Assembly (NCBI RefSeq): GCF_052103615.1
Contig: NZ_JBQEKA010000001.1
Coordinates: forward strand, 62,001 to 126,000
DNA length: 64,000 nt
Direction of reading: 5' to 3'
DNA from: Kerstersia sp052103615
Lineage (GTDB): Bacteria > Pseudomonadota > Gammaproteobacteria > Burkholderiales > Burkholderiaceae_B
Part shown: in pieces, positions 34,822 to 44,270 of the stretch
Layout: each line of letters starts with the position of its first letter
Position numbering within the stretch: position 1 is the first letter of the stretch
Made by a program: the position numbers and the translations under genes
The notes under the pieces: generated by a model
Seen by the model: the letters and a program-made list of their open reading frames with translations, nothing else
Told to the model about the DNA's origin: nothing
Databases searched by the model: none

Positions 34822-36618
34822 ATGAATACCGTCAGCAAAACCCCAACTCCCATTCAGTATCGTATCGAACCTTTCGACCCGGCCGGGCACCGCTTCCGCG
34901 TGCGGCTGAAAATCGAACAGCCGGATGCCGGCGGCCAGTGCTTCGCGCTGCCTGCCTGGATTCCCGGCAGCTATCTGATACGCGATTTCGCGCGCCAGAT
35001 CGAAACCATTTCCGCCCGCGCCGGCGGCACCGCCGTCGCGCTGCGCAAGCTGGACGATCACCGCTGGCAAGCCGATGCCGTCGATGGCCCGCTGGAGCTG
35101 GAATACACCGTTTATGCCTGGGACCTCTCCGTGCGCGGTGCGCACCTGGACGAAAGCCACGGCTTTTTCAATGGCACCAGCGTCTTCCTGCAAGTGATAG
35201 GCCAGGAAGACCGCCCCTGCCTGGTGGATATCGCCGCGCCAACCGGCATCAGCGGCTGGAAAGTGCATACCAGCCTGCCCGAAGCCCGAGGCCTGCCGGG
35301 CTGCGCCCGCCGCCACGGTTTCGGCAGCTATCTGGCGCCCGATTATGACGCGCTGATCGACCATCCCGTGGAAATGGGCACGCCGCTGGCCGCCCGTTTC
35401 GACGCCCATGGCGCCGAACATGAAATTGTCTTTACCGGCGTAGTGCCGCAACTGGACTTGCCCCGCATCATTGACGATGTGCGCCGCATTTGCGAAACGC
35501 AGATCGCCTTTTTCGAGCCCGACACCCGCCGCGCGCCGTTCCTCGACAGCGCCCGCCGCTATGTGTTCCTGGTACAGGTGACCGGTGACGGCTATGGCGG
35601 CCTGGAGCACCGCGCCAGCACGGCGCTGCTGGTCTCGCGCAACGACCTGCCGGTGCTGGGCGAGACCGAACAAAGCGATGGCTACCGCAGCTTCCTGGGG
35701 CTGGTCAGCCATGAGTATTTCCACACCTGGCACGTTAAACGCATCAAGCCCGCGGCCTTCTCGCCCTATGTGCTGGACCGCCCCGCGCATACGCGCCTCT
35801 TGTGGGTCTTCGAGGGCTTTACGTCTTACTACGATGATTTGATGCTGCTGCGCGCCGGCGTCATCAGCGAAGCCAATTATTTCAAGCTGCTGGGCAAGAC
35901 GCTGCATGCGGTGCATAGCGGCACGGGCCGTTTCAAGCAATCCGTTGCACAAAGCAGCTTCGATGCCTGGACGCGTTACTACAAGCAGGACGAAAACTCC
36001 GTCAATGCGATTTCCAGCTATTACACCAAGGGTTCGCTGGTCGCCCTGGCGCTGGATCTCCACCTGCGCAATGCCAGCGGCGGCAAGAAATCGCTGGATG
36101 ATGTCATGCGCCTGCTGTGGAAACGCTATGGGCGGGAGTTCTATCGCGGCCTGGCGCGCGGCATTCCGGAAGATGCCATGCCCGCCCTGGTGCAGGAAGC
36201 CACCGGCATTGATGCCTCGGCGGAAATCGCCGCATGGACTGAAGGCACGGACGACTTGCCGCTGCCGCAATTGTTTGCCACGCAAGGCTTGCAGGCCGCC
36301 CCCGCCGCGGCAAGCGGCACACCTGCGCTGGATATCCGCAGCCGCGCCAGCAATGACGGCGCCGGCATCGCCGCCGTGCATGAAGGCGGCGCCGCCCACC
36401 GTGGCGGGCTGTCGGCACAGGATGTCATTATTGCGGCCGATGGCCTGCGCATTGCTTCGGTCGATGCGCTCAACGCCATGCTGGCGCGCCGCCGATCTGG
36501 CGATGTGGTGCTGTTCCATGTGTTCCGCCGCGACGAACTGCGCCAATTCAAGGTCACGCTGAATCCGGCCCAGACGGGCAGCTGGACTATCAGCCGCAGC
36601 GCCAACGCGGCGAAGTAA
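34822..36618 (+). CDS. M61 (glycyl aminopeptidase-like) metallopeptidase with PDZ domain
   Basis: 598 residues from ATG 34822. The N-terminal beta domain (PAWIPGSYLIRDFARQ) precedes the gluzincin catalytic site HEYFH at 297-301 with the third zinc ligand Glu331 in WVFEGFTSYYDD. A C-terminal PDZ domain covers about residues 495-585 (GIAAVHEGGAAHRGGLSAQD, then DVIIAADG). No signal peptide is evident, so it is probably cytoplasmic. An in-frame extension upstream overlaps the DJ-1 gene and is not family sequence. Confidence 0.87.
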   Translation: MNTVSKTPTPIQYRIEPFDPAGHRFRVRLKIEQPDAGGQCFALPAWIPGSYLIRDFARQIETISARAGGTAVALRKLDDHRWQADAVDGPLELEYTVYAWDLSVRGAHLDESHGFFNGTSVFLQVIGQEDRPCLVDIAAPTGISGWKVHTSLPEARGLPGCARRHGFGSYLAPDYDALIDHPVEMGTPLAARFDAHGAEHEIVFTGVVPQLDLPRIIDDVRRICETQIAFFEPDTRRAPFLDSARRYVFLVQVTGDGYGGLEHRASTALLVSRNDLPVLGETEQSDGYRSFLGLVSHEYFHTWHVKRIKPAAFSPYVLDRPAHTRLLWVFEGFTSYYDDLMLLRAGVISEANYFKLLGKTLHAVHSGTGRFKQSVAQSSFDAWTRYYKQDENSVNAISSYYTKGSLVALALDLHLRNASGGKKSLDDVMRLLWKRYGREFYRGLARGIPEDAMPALVQEATGIDASAEIAAWTEGTDDLPLPQLFATQGLQAAPAAASGTPALDIRSRASNDGAGIAAVHEGGAAHRGGLSAQDVIIAADGLRIASVDALNAMLARRRSGDVVLFHVFRRDELRQFKVTLNPAQTGSWTISRSANAAK

Positions 36619-36684
36619 AGCCGCCCGCCACACCCGCGGCAGGAAGGCCGCCCTCAGGCAGCGGAATGCCCTAAAATCCGGCGC

Positions 36685-37482
36685 ATGAACCAGAGTTCCT
36701 TTTCTTCCGGCCTTCGCCGCGCCGTTCTCATCACCGGCGCTGCCCGACGCATGGGCAGCGCGATTGCGCTGGGCTTCGCGCAACGCGGGTGGGACGTCGT
36801 GATCCATCACCGCGCCAGCCCTGATGAAGCGCAGGCGACCGCCGACGCCGTGCGCGCCTGCGGCGTCCGGGCTGTCATCGTCACGGCCGACCTGGCGGAA
36901 GAAGGCGCCGCGGCACAGCTATTCGAGGATGCCCTGGCTGCCTTCGGCCAGCTCGATGCGGTCGTCAACAATGCCTCGCGCTTTGATTACGACGATGCCG
37001 ACAGTTTCGGCCCGGACCTGCTGTTCGGCCACATGCAGCCCAATCTGGTGGCGCCCGTCGCCCTGGCGCGCGGCCTGGCCCGCCATGTGCGCGCGCGCCA
37101 GGGCAAGGGTGTGGTCATTAACCTGCTGGATCAGAAACTCTGGAACTACAACCCGGATTTTTTCAGCTACACACTGAGCAAGGCCGCGCTGGAATCCGCC
37201 ACCACCATGCTGGCCCAGGCGCTGGCGCCGCATGTACGCGTGGTCGGCATTGCCCCAGGCCTGACCCTCCCCAGCCACCTGCAAACGCCGGAGGCCTTTG
37301 AGCAAACGCACCGCCTGGCCCCGCTGGGGCAAGCCAGCACGGCAGCCGATATCGCCGATGCCGCCGTCTTCATGGCGCACAATCCGGCGATTACCGGCAC
37401 CACTCTGCTGGTGGATGGCGGCCAGCACCTGGTGGGCTTTGCCCGCGATTTCAGCATGATGGCGCCCGGCCCCGAGCACTGA
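36685..37482 (+). CDS. folM: Short-chain reductase, FolM-like (dihydromonapterin/pteridine reductase)
   Basis: 265 residues. The cofactor motif is TGAARRMG, the TGxxxRxG form found in pteridine reductases rather than the usual TGxxxGxG, which favours NADPH and a pterin substrate. NNAS and the catalytic YTLSK are present. It is directly upstream of folB, supporting a folate/tetrahydromonapterin role. Another SDR function cannot be ruled out. Confidence 0.75.
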   Translation: MNQSSFSSGLRRAVLITGAARRMGSAIALGFAQRGWDVVIHHRASPDEAQATADAVRACGVRAVIVTADLAEEGAAAQLFEDALAAFGQLDAVVNNASRFDYDDADSFGPDLLFGHMQPNLVAPVALARGLARHVRARQGKGVVINLLDQKLWNYNPDFFSYTLSKAALESATTMLAQALAPHVRVVGIAPGLTLPSHLQTPEAFEQTHRLAPLGQASTAADIADAAVFMAHNPAITGTTLLVDGGQHLVGFARDFSMMAPGPEH

Positions 37483-37577
37483 GCACTGAGCACTAAGCAC
37501 TGCGCCAACGCGCCTTGGGCGCCATCACTCACACTCTGCCGCGCCCATCCGCCCTTATTTTCCTGAACCACATCATC

Positions 37578-37949
37578 ATGTACTTACGCCGCGTTTTCTT
37601 TTCCCGCCTGGCGGTGGACGCCAATATCGGCATTCTGGCCCACGAGCTGCGCACCACCCAGCCCCTGCATATCGACGCCGAATTCGACGTCATCATCCGC
37701 CAGCCGGTCAACGACCATGATATCCGCAGCGTGCTGGACTACCGCCAGTTGCGCGATACCATCATCGCGGAATGCACGCGCGGTCATGTCAATCTGATCG
37801 AAACCCTGTGCGAAAAAGTCGGCCTGCGCCTGCTGGCGGATTTCAGCGATATCCAGACCGTCAAACTGCGCATCAGCAAACCCACGGTTTTCTCGGATTG
37901 CGCGGCCGTTGGCGTAGAAGTCACCATGGACCGGAATACCACGCTATGA
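37578..37949 (+). CDS. folB: Dihydroneopterin aldolase
   Basis: 123 residues from ATG 37578 (MYLRRVFFSRLAVDANIGIL). Conserved points are Glu in LAHELRT, Tyr in VLDYRQL and Lys in RISKPTVF, matching the Glu/Tyr/Lys set of FolB. It cleaves 7,8-dihydroneopterin to the 6-hydroxymethyl compound in folate synthesis. It overlaps ttcA by ATGA. Confidence 0.87.
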   Translation: MYLRRVFFSRLAVDANIGILAHELRTTQPLHIDAEFDVIIRQPVNDHDIRSVLDYRQLRDTIIAECTRGHVNLIETLCEKVGLRLLADFSDIQTVKLRISKPTVFSDCAAVGVEVTMDRNTTL

Positions 37950-39112
37950 ACCAGCCTGCGCACGCCTCTGCCTCAACGCATGCCGCCGACCAAGCCGCCG
38001 GCATGCCGCAAGACACCCCGGCACAACCCGCCGCCAGTGCCGCCCCCAGCGCCAGGGCGCTCGCCCGCGAACGCCTGGAAAACAATAAGCTCGCCAAGCG
38101 CCTGGCGCGCGAAACCACCCGCGCCATCTCTGACTACAACATGATCGAGGAAGGCGACCGGGTGATGGTCTGCCTGTCTGGCGGCAAGGATTCCTATGGC
38201 CTGCTCGATATTCTGATGCGCCTGCGCAGCCGCGCGCCGTTCCACTTCGATATCATCGCGGTCAACCTGGATCAGAAGCAGCCAGGCTTTCCCGACCATA
38301 TCCTGCCGGAATACCTGCGCAGCCTGGATGTCCCCTTCCATATCGAAACCCAGGACACCTACTCCATCGTCACGCGCGTGGTTCCGGAAGGCAAGACCAT
38401 GTGCTCGCTCTGTTCACGCCTGCGGCGCGGCATTCTGTACCGCGTCGCCGATGAACTGGGCGCCACCAAGATTGCGCTGGGCCACCATCGCGACGATATC
38501 CTGGCCACTTTCTTTTTGAATCTGTTCTATGGCGGCAAACTGAAAGGCATGCCGCCCAAGCTGGTATCCGATGACGGCCGCCATACGGTGATCCGGCCGC
38601 TGGCCTATGTCCATGAGCGCGACCTGATTGCCTACGCGCGCCACATGCAGTTCCCCATCATCCCCTGTAATCTGTGCGGCAGCCAGGAGAACCTCAAGCG
38701 CCAGGAAGTCGGGCGCATGATCGCCCAATGGGACAAGGAACAGCCTGGCCGCTCCTGGAATATTTTCAATGCCTTGGCGCGTGTCGTGCCTTCACACCTG
38801 ATGGATCGCGAGCTCTTCGATTTCGCCGGGCTCAGGCCAACCGGCATTCCAGACACCGAAGGCGACAAGGCCTTTGATGGCGATGAGTTCCAGGACCCGC
38901 CAGCGCCAGACGAACATGACGCAGCCGATGACGCCATTTCCGTCATGGCAGCCATCCCTGCCACGCCCGTCACTCCCGTCACTCCCGTCACTCCTGCCAC
39001 GCCCGCCATCGGCGCGGCCGTGCCGCTGAAAGAAACCGCGCTGACATTCGTGCGCCCGGCAAGCACCCGAAAAAGCTCGCCGGACACCAGCGGCGAAGCC
39101 CCCCAGGCCTGA
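37946..39112 (+). CDS. ttcA: tRNA 2-thiocytidine(32) synthetase TtcA
   Basis: 388 residues, starting at ATG 37946 inside the folB stop (ATGA). The PP-loop is SGGKDS (78-83). Cys153/Cys156 (CSLC) and Cys241/Cys244 (CNLC) supply the Fe-S cluster ligands and thiolation cysteines. It makes s2C32 in tRNA. It has unusual ends: about 40 Ala/Pro-rich residues before the core and about 90 after it, including a VTPVTPVTP repeat encoded by a nine-base tandem repeat near 38969-38995. Confidence 0.92.
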   Translation: MNQPAHASASTHAADQAAGMPQDTPAQPAASAAPSARALARERLENNKLAKRLARETTRAISDYNMIEEGDRVMVCLSGGKDSYGLLDILMRLRSRAPFHFDIIAVNLDQKQPGFPDHILPEYLRSLDVPFHIETQDTYSIVTRVVPEGKTMCSLCSRLRRGILYRVADELGATKIALGHHRDDILATFFLNLFYGGKLKGMPPKLVSDDGRHTVIRPLAYVHERDLIAYARHMQFPIIPCNLCGSQENLKRQEVGRMIAQWDKEQPGRSWNIFNALARVVPSHLMDRELFDFAGLRPTGIPDTEGDKAFDGDEFQDPPAPDEHDAADDAISVMAAIPATPVTPVTPVTPATPAIGAAVPLKETALTFVRPASTRKSSPDTSGEAPQA

Positions 39113-39140
39113 CTTCAACCCGCCCGGGAAAGCCTCTGAC

Positions 39141-39163
39141 GCCCGGCAGCCCCGCTGCCGGGC
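39141..39163. terminator. Hairpin between convergent ttcA and purT
   Basis: GCCCGGCAG-CCCCG-CTGCCGGGC, a nine-base stem between the two stops. There is no T-run, so termination strength is unclear. Confidence 0.5.
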
Positions 39164-39169
39164 AGCGCG

Positions 39170-40399
39170 TCACGCGACCACGTTCACCTTGGCCGAGGCT
39201 TGCCTGGCCTTGGCGCGCGCCGCTTCCACATCGTCCGCCACGGCCAGCGCCACACCCATCCGGCGCTTCACGAAGGATTCCGGTTTGCCAAACAGGCGCA
39301 GATCCACGCCCGGTTCGGCCAGCGCATCCGCCACCCCTTCAAAAGAAACGGCACCGGCCTGCACACCGCCATAAATCACGCTGCTCGCGCCCGGCTGACG
39401 CAAGGAAGCATCCACCGGCAAGCCCAGCAAGGCCCGCGCATGCAGCACGAATTCACTTTGCGTCTGCGTCACCATCGTGACCATGCCGGTATCGTGCGGA
39501 CGCGGACTGACTTCCGAGAACCAGACCTGGTCCCCCGCGACAAACAGTTCCACGCCAAACACGCCCCAACCGCCCAGAGCGCCGGTGACCGCTGCGGCAA
39601 TGTCCCGCGCGCGTGCCAGCGCGGCTTCCGACATGGGGTGCGGCTGCCAGCTTTCGACATAATCGCCATCCACTTGCCGATGGCCGATGGGCGCGCAAAA
39701 ACTGGTTTGCGTCGAGCCGTCCGCCGCGCGCGAACGCACAGTCAACAAAGTGATTTCATAATCGAAATGGATGAAGCCTTCAACAATCGCGCGGCCGCCG
39801 CCCACCCGGCCGCCTTCCTGCGCCACGCGCCAGGCCTCGGCCACGGCATCCTGCGAACGGATAACCGACTGGCCCTTGCCTGACGACGACATCACGGGCT
39901 TGATCACGCAGGGGTAACCGATTGCGCCATCCTCTGCTCCATCAATGGCGGCCTGCAACTCCGCCAGGCTGTCAACAAATTGATAAGGCGAGGTCGGCAG
40001 GCCCAACTCTTCTGCCGCCAGGCGCCGGATGCCTTCGCGGTTCATGGTCAGGCGCGCCGCCCGTGCCGTCGGGGTGACCCGCGCCACGCCAGCCTGTTCC
40101 AGCTCAACCAGCAGATCGGTTGCAATGGCCTCTATCTCCGGGACGATAATATGCGGCCTTTCCTGCTCAACCACACGACGCAGCGCGTCACGATCCGTCA
40201 TCGGAATCACGTGGGCGCGATGCGCGACCTGCTGGCCCGGCGCATTTTCATAGCGGTCAACCGCAATGACCTCGGCGCCCAGCTGCTGCAAGGCAATCAC
40301 CACTTCCTTGCCCAGTTCGCCCGCGCCCAGCAGCATGACCCGCACCGCGCGGTCGGACAAAGGGGTACCCAGCACAACGGCGGCATTGGCGGTCGGCAT
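39170..40399 (-). CDS. purT: Formate-dependent phosphoribosylglycinamide formyltransferase
   Basis: 409 residues from ATG 40399 (MPTANAAVVLGTPLSDRA). ATP-grasp fold: VMLLGAGELGKEV, then CVIKPVMSSSGKGQSV, EVSPRPHDTGMVT and a C-terminal KRRMGVALA. It uses formate and ATP for the third step of purine synthesis. It is convergent with ttcA and divergent from kdsD. Confidence 0.93.
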   Translation of the reverse strand: MPTANAAVVLGTPLSDRAVRVMLLGAGELGKEVVIALQQLGAEVIAVDRYENAPGQQVAHRAHVIPMTDRDALRRVVEQERPHIIVPEIEAIATDLLVELEQAGVARVTPTARAARLTMNREGIRRLAAEELGLPTSPYQFVDSLAELQAAIDGAEDGAIGYPCVIKPVMSSSGKGQSVIRSQDAVAEAWRVAQEGGRVGGGRAIVEGFIHFDYEITLLTVRSRAADGSTQTSFCAPIGHRQVDGDYVESWQPHPMSEAALARARDIAAAVTGALGGWGVFGVELFVAGDQVWFSEVSPRPHDTGMVTMVTQTQSEFVLHARALLGLPVDASLRQPGASSVIYGGVQAGAVSFEGVADALAEPGVDLRLFGKPESFVKRRMGVALAVADDVEAARAKARQASAKVNVVA

Positions 40400-40483
40400 G
40401 AACCTGCTCCATAAATGAATGACAATACACAAGAGGAAACGCCGCGAACGGCTGGCGCAATGCGCCATAATCCTGGCGGGCAC

Positions 40484-40524
40484 GGCTGCCCGGCAGCTGC
40501 GGCTGCCCGGCAGCTGCGGCTGCC
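40484..40524. repeat. 17-base tandem repeat upstream of kdsD
   Basis: GGCTGCCCGGCAGCTGC occurs twice in a row (40484-40500, 40501-40517) plus a partial third unit. Each unit contains dyads (GGCTGCC/GGCAGC). It lies between divergent purT and kdsD. Confidence 0.7.
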
Positions 40525-40598
40525 AGATTGCCACGCGCCTGGCGGCTTTGCAAATCCCAGATACGCCTGCGCGGTCTGCACTGCACTAAAATCCCGTT

Positions 40599-41588
40599 AT
40601 GGACATCAACACCGCATTCACCCCTGAACTCGCGCTGGCCAGCGCTTTCCGGACGCTGGAAACCGAAGCGCAGGCCATTCTGGCGCTGCGTGACGGCCTG
40701 CGCACCGCCTTTCCCGACGCCGTAGCGCGCATCCTGGCCTGCAAAGGACGGGTGATTGTCACGGGTCTGGGCAAGACCGGCCATATCGCGACCAAAATCG
40801 CCGCAACGTTTGCGTCAACCGGCACCCCCTCGTTCTTCCTGCATGCCGCCGAAGCGGTACACGGCGATCTCGGCATGGTGACGGGCGCAGATATCCTGCT
40901 CGCCATTTCGCAATCCGGCGGCAGCCAGGAGCTGCTGACCATTCTGCCGGCGGTGCGCCGCCTGGGCGTCCCGGTTATCGCCATCAGCGGCAATCCGCAA
41001 TCGGAACTTGCGCGCAATGCCGACATCTATCTCAGCAGCGCCGTCGCGCAGGAAGCCTGCCCGCTCAACCTGGCGCCCACGGCCAGCACCACTGCCGCGC
41101 TGGCGCTGGGCGATGCGCTGGCCGTTGCCTGCCTGGAAGCCCGGGGCTTCAATGCGCAGGATTTTGCCCGTTCGCACCCCGGCGGCGCGCTGGGCCGCCG
41201 CCTGCTGACGCTGGTGCGCGATGTCATGCGCCAGGGCGATGCGCTGCCTACCGTCTCCCTGCAAGCCAGCATGATCCAGGCACTGGAAGAAATCTCGCGC
41301 AAGGGCATGGGCATGACCATCGTGCTGGATGACACAGACCGCCCCTGCGGTATTTTCACAGATGGCGATCTGCGCCGCGTGCTGGAAAAGCGCGGCAGCA
41401 TCACAGGTTTGAGCGTCAGCGAAGGCATGACGCGCCAGCCGCGCGCCATCCTCCCCGAAGCGCTGGCCGTCGATGCGGCCGCGCGCATGGACGAGCTGCG
41501 CGTCAGCCAGCTGCTCGTCACCGATGCCCAGGGCAAGCTGGTAGGCGCCCTGCACATGCATGACCTGATGGCCGCCAAGGTCATCTGA
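40599..41588 (+). CDS. kdsD: D-arabinose 5-phosphate isomerase (KpsF/GutQ family)
   Basis: 329 residues: an N-terminal SIS domain (VIVTGLGKTGHIATKIAATF, AISQSGGSQELL) and a pair of C-terminal CBS domains (RDVMRQGDALP; MTRQPRAILPEAL). The metal/His pattern ARSHPGGALGRR is typical. It converts ribulose 5-phosphate to arabinose 5-phosphate, the start of KDO synthesis. First gene of the kdsD-kdsC-lptCAB unit. Confidence 0.93.
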   Translation: MDINTAFTPELALASAFRTLETEAQAILALRDGLRTAFPDAVARILACKGRVIVTGLGKTGHIATKIAATFASTGTPSFFLHAAEAVHGDLGMVTGADILLAISQSGGSQELLTILPAVRRLGVPVIAISGNPQSELARNADIYLSSAVAQEACPLNLAPTASTTAALALGDALAVACLEARGFNAQDFARSHPGGALGRRLLTLVRDVMRQGDALPTVSLQASMIQALEEISRKGMGMTIVLDDTDRPCGIFTDGDLRRVLEKRGSITGLSVSEGMTRQPRAILPEALAVDAAARMDELRVSQLLVTDAQGKLVGALHMHDLMAAKVI

Positions 41589-41621
41589 CCCACCCGCCCG
41601 CATACCGTATCAAGGAAGCCA

Positions 41622-42230
41622 ATGACCACGACCTCTCCGCTCAGCCCCACGCCGCACCCGATCGACGCGCTTGTCCTGTCGGGCCTGCCCGAAGCGACCC
41701 GTGAGCGCGCCGCGGCCGTGCGCCTGCTGGCGCTGGATGTGGACGGTGTCCTGACGGACGGCAGCCTGATTTATGGCGAACAGGGCGAAGCGCTCAAGCG
41801 CTTCAACGTTCTGGATGGTTACGGCCTGCAAATGCTGCGTGATAACGGCATTCTGGTCGCGCTGATTACCGGCCGCAAAGGCCTGATCCTGGAACGCCGC
41901 GCCGCGGATCTGGGCATCAGCATCGTGCTTCAGGGCGTGCGCGACAAATACAGCGCCCTGCAAGAGCTGGCGCGCGAACACAGCCTGCTGTTGTCGCAAA
42001 CCGCTTTCATGGGCGACGATCTGATAGATGTGCCGGCCATGCAGCGCGCCGGCCTGGCCGCCAGCGTTCCCAACGCGCCAGCCTATGTGCGCCAGGCCGC
42101 GCACTGGGTCGCCAGCCTGTCTGGCGGCCATGGCGCCGTGCGCGAATATTGCGACCTGATTCTTGCTGCCCAGGGCAAACTGGGCCAGCGCGTGCAATCC
42201 GGCGGCGCTGGCGCGCCCGTCGTTCAGTAG
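41622..42230 (+). CDS. kdsC: 3-deoxy-D-manno-octulosonate 8-phosphate phosphatase
   Basis: 202 residues, HAD superfamily type C0 without cap. Motif I is LALDVDGVLTDG with both Asp, motif II LITGR, Lys in GVRDKYSAL and motif III FMGDDLIDVPAM. It removes phosphate from KDO-8-P. It follows kdsD by 33 bases. Confidence 0.93.
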   Translation: MTTTSPLSPTPHPIDALVLSGLPEATRERAAAVRLLALDVDGVLTDGSLIYGEQGEALKRFNVLDGYGLQMLRDNGILVALITGRKGLILERRAADLGISIVLQGVRDKYSALQELAREHSLLLSQTAFMGDDLIDVPAMQRAGLAASVPNAPAYVRQAAHWVASLSGGHGAVREYCDLILAAQGKLGQRVQSGGAGAPVVQ

Positions 42231-42241
42231 CGGAGCCATCC

Positions 42242-42853
42242 ATGCGCGACCGCATGCCTTCCCTGACTGCCCTGATCCTGCTGCTGGCCCTGGTGGCCGG
42301 TACCTGGTGGGCAGCCGATTACGCCCAGCGCTCCATCCCCATCGACCCGCCGCCGCGCATGACGCACGAGCCGGACGCCTGGGCAGAGGCCTTCGCCCTC
42401 ATGCAGACCGATCCGCAGGGCCGCCCGACCAGCCGCCTGGAAGGCAGCCGCATGGAGCACTTCCCGGACGACGATTCCTACGCCGTGGATGCCCCGCGCG
42501 CCATCAGCCAGCAGGCAGCCAATCCGGTTACGATAGGCACAGCCCGCACCGGCATCATGGATCAAGACGGCAAGCGCATTACACTGCAGGGCGATGCCCG
42601 GCTGCTGCGCAAGGCAGATACCGACCGCCCGGCGCTGGAAGTCCGCAGCGAAGAAATCATTATCCTGCCGGACGAAGACCTGGCCTACACCGATGCGCCC
42701 GCCACCGTTACCCATGGAAAATCGCGCATGCAGGGCACCGGCATGCGCTACGACAATGCCAGCCGGCAGTTGAAGGTACAGTCTTCCACGCAAGTCCATA
42801 TCGACGGCGAAAACCAGCCGGGGCTCCGATCCTCTCGTTCACGACAGCCATGA
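42242..42853 (+). CDS. lptC: LPS export ABC transporter periplasmic protein LptC
   Basis: 203 residues: a single N-terminal membrane anchor (LTALILLLALVAGTWWAADY) and an OstA-like periplasmic domain (ARTGIMDQDGKRITLQGDAR). It starts 11 bases after kdsC and overlaps lptA by ATGA. It relays LPS from LptB2FG to LptA. Confidence 0.88.
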   Translation: MRDRMPSLTALILLLALVAGTWWAADYAQRSIPIDPPPRMTHEPDAWAEAFALMQTDPQGRPTSRLEGSRMEHFPDDDSYAVDAPRAISQQAANPVTIGTARTGIMDQDGKRITLQGDARLLRKADTDRPALEVRSEEIIILPDEDLAYTDAPATVTHGKSRMQGTGMRYDNASRQLKVQSSTQVHIDGENQPGLRSSRSRQP

Positions 42854-43428
42854 ATCCATCCTTTCTTGCCCGCCCCATCCTCCTGTTGAGCGCCTGCGCC
42901 GCCCTGCTGTGCGGCGCCGCGCAGGCCCAGCAAGCAAATGCCGAAGACCCCAGCACGCAAATCCTGTCTGTCTCGCTGGAATATGACGACCTCAACCGCA
43001 GCAGCATTTTCTCCGGCGACGTCATCATGACGCGCGGCATGATGACCTTGAATGCCGACCGCCTGGAAATGCGGGAAGACAAGGACGGCTTCCAATATGG
43101 CACGGCAACCGCCAACAGCGGCAAACAGGTGCGCATCCGCCAGGAACGTCCGGAAAATGCCGAAATCTTCGAAGCCCGCGGCCAGCGCGCCGACTACGAC
43201 AGCAAGGCAGAAACCATTGTGCTGAACGGCAATGCCAGCATTGTGCGCATGATTTGCGGCAAACCCTACGACCGCATCCATGGCGACCGTATCGTTTACA
43301 ACCAGAAAAACGACACCTATTCGGCCAGCAGCGACTCCGGCCGGGTCCGTTCCGTGGCTCAGCCGCGCAACAAGACCGAGGCCGCCGCGGCTGAATGCCT
43401 GGGCCGCCCCGCCGCCAGGCAGCAATAA
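42850..43428 (+). CDS. lptA: LPS transport periplasmic protein LptA
   Basis: 192 residues: signal peptide (ILLLSACAALLCGAAQAQQA), then the OstA core (FSGDVIMTRGMMTLNADRLEM; QRADYDSKAETIVLNGNA). It forms the periplasmic LPS bridge. ATG 42850 lies inside the lptC stop. Confidence 0.9.
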   Translation: MNPSFLARPILLLSACAALLCGAAQAQQANAEDPSTQILSVSLEYDDLNRSSIFSGDVIMTRGMMTLNADRLEMREDKDGFQYGTATANSGKQVRIRQERPENAEIFEARGQRADYDSKAETIVLNGNASIVRMICGKPYDRIHGDRIVYNQKNDTYSASSDSGRVRSVAQPRNKTEAAAAECLGRPAARQQ

Positions 43429-43436
43429 GGCACACG

Positions 43437-44216
43437 ATGGCAAATATCTCCCCCTCCGCGCTGGGCAGCAAGAAGCCCGGCAGCCTGCGCGCCACCGGCC
43501 TGCGCAAAACCTATAACAAACGCACTGTGGTGCAAGACGTGTCCGTCTCCGTCGATAGCGGCGAAGTTGTCGGCCTGCTCGGCCCCAATGGCGCGGGCAA
43601 AACCACCAGTTTCTACATGATCGTCGGCCTGGTTCCGGCGGATGCCGGCCGCATTGAGATCGACGGCTACGACGCCACCGCGCTGCCCATCCATCGCCGG
43701 GCCCGCCTGGGGCTGTCCTACCTGCCCCAGGACGCTTCCGTCTTCCGCCGCCTGACGGTGGAACAGAACATCCGCGCCGTACTGGAACTGCAAATCGACG
43801 CCAATGGCAAATCCCTGCCCACCAAAGAGGTCGATGAACAGCTGGAAAACCTGCTGGACGAACTGCAGATCGACCATATCCGCGAAAGCATGGCGATTTC
43901 GCTCTCCGGCGGCGAGCGCCGCCGCGTGGAAATCGCCCGGGCGCTGGCGACCCGGCCCCGCTTCATCCTGCTCGATGAACCCTTCGCCGGCGTTGACCCC
44001 ATCGCCGTGATCGAAATCCAGCGCATCGTGCGGTTTCTCAAGGGGCGCGGCATCGGCGTCCTCATTACCGACCACAACGTGCGCGAAACCCTGGGGATCT
44101 GTGACCGCGCCTACATCATCAGCGAAGGCAAGGTACTGACCAACGGCCACCCGGATGAAATCGTCGGGGACCCGGCGGTGCGGCGTGTGTACCTGGGCGA
44201 GCACTTCCGCATGTAA
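43437..44216 (+). CDS. lptB: LPS export ABC transporter ATP-binding protein LptB
   Basis: 259 residues from ATG 43437. Walker A GPNGAGKTT (49-57), Q-loop YLPQDASVF, signature LSGGERRR and Walker B FILLDEP are all present. It powers LPS extraction. In many proteobacteria rpoN follows lptB; here hpf follows after 226 bases with no rpoN. Confidence 0.95.
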   Translation: MANISPSALGSKKPGSLRATGLRKTYNKRTVVQDVSVSVDSGEVVGLLGPNGAGKTTSFYMIVGLVPADAGRIEIDGYDATALPIHRRARLGLSYLPQDASVFRRLTVEQNIRAVLELQIDANGKSLPTKEVDEQLENLLDELQIDHIRESMAISLSGGERRRVEIARALATRPRFILLDEPFAGVDPIAVIEIQRIVRFLKGRGIGVLITDHNVRETLGICDRAYIISEGKVLTNGHPDEIVGDPAVRRVYLGEHFRM

Positions 44217-44237
44217 GACAGGCGGCAAAGCAGCATG

Positions 44238-44270
44238 TGCCGGGGGTTTGGCCGCAAACCCCCGGCAATT
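44238..44270 (+). terminator. Hairpin after lptB
   Basis: TGCCGGGGGTTTG-GCCG-CAAACCCCCGGCA, a perfect 13-base stem 21 bases after lptB, followed by ATTTCC. It probably ends the kds-lpt transcript, although the T-run is short. The rest of 44217-44442 shows no gene. Confidence 0.7.

Noticed and set aside
34657..36810. 717-residue minus-strand open frame
   Set aside because: Antisense to the M61 peptidase gene, which has the HEYFH motif and PDZ domain. No family sequence is visible in the antisense frame.
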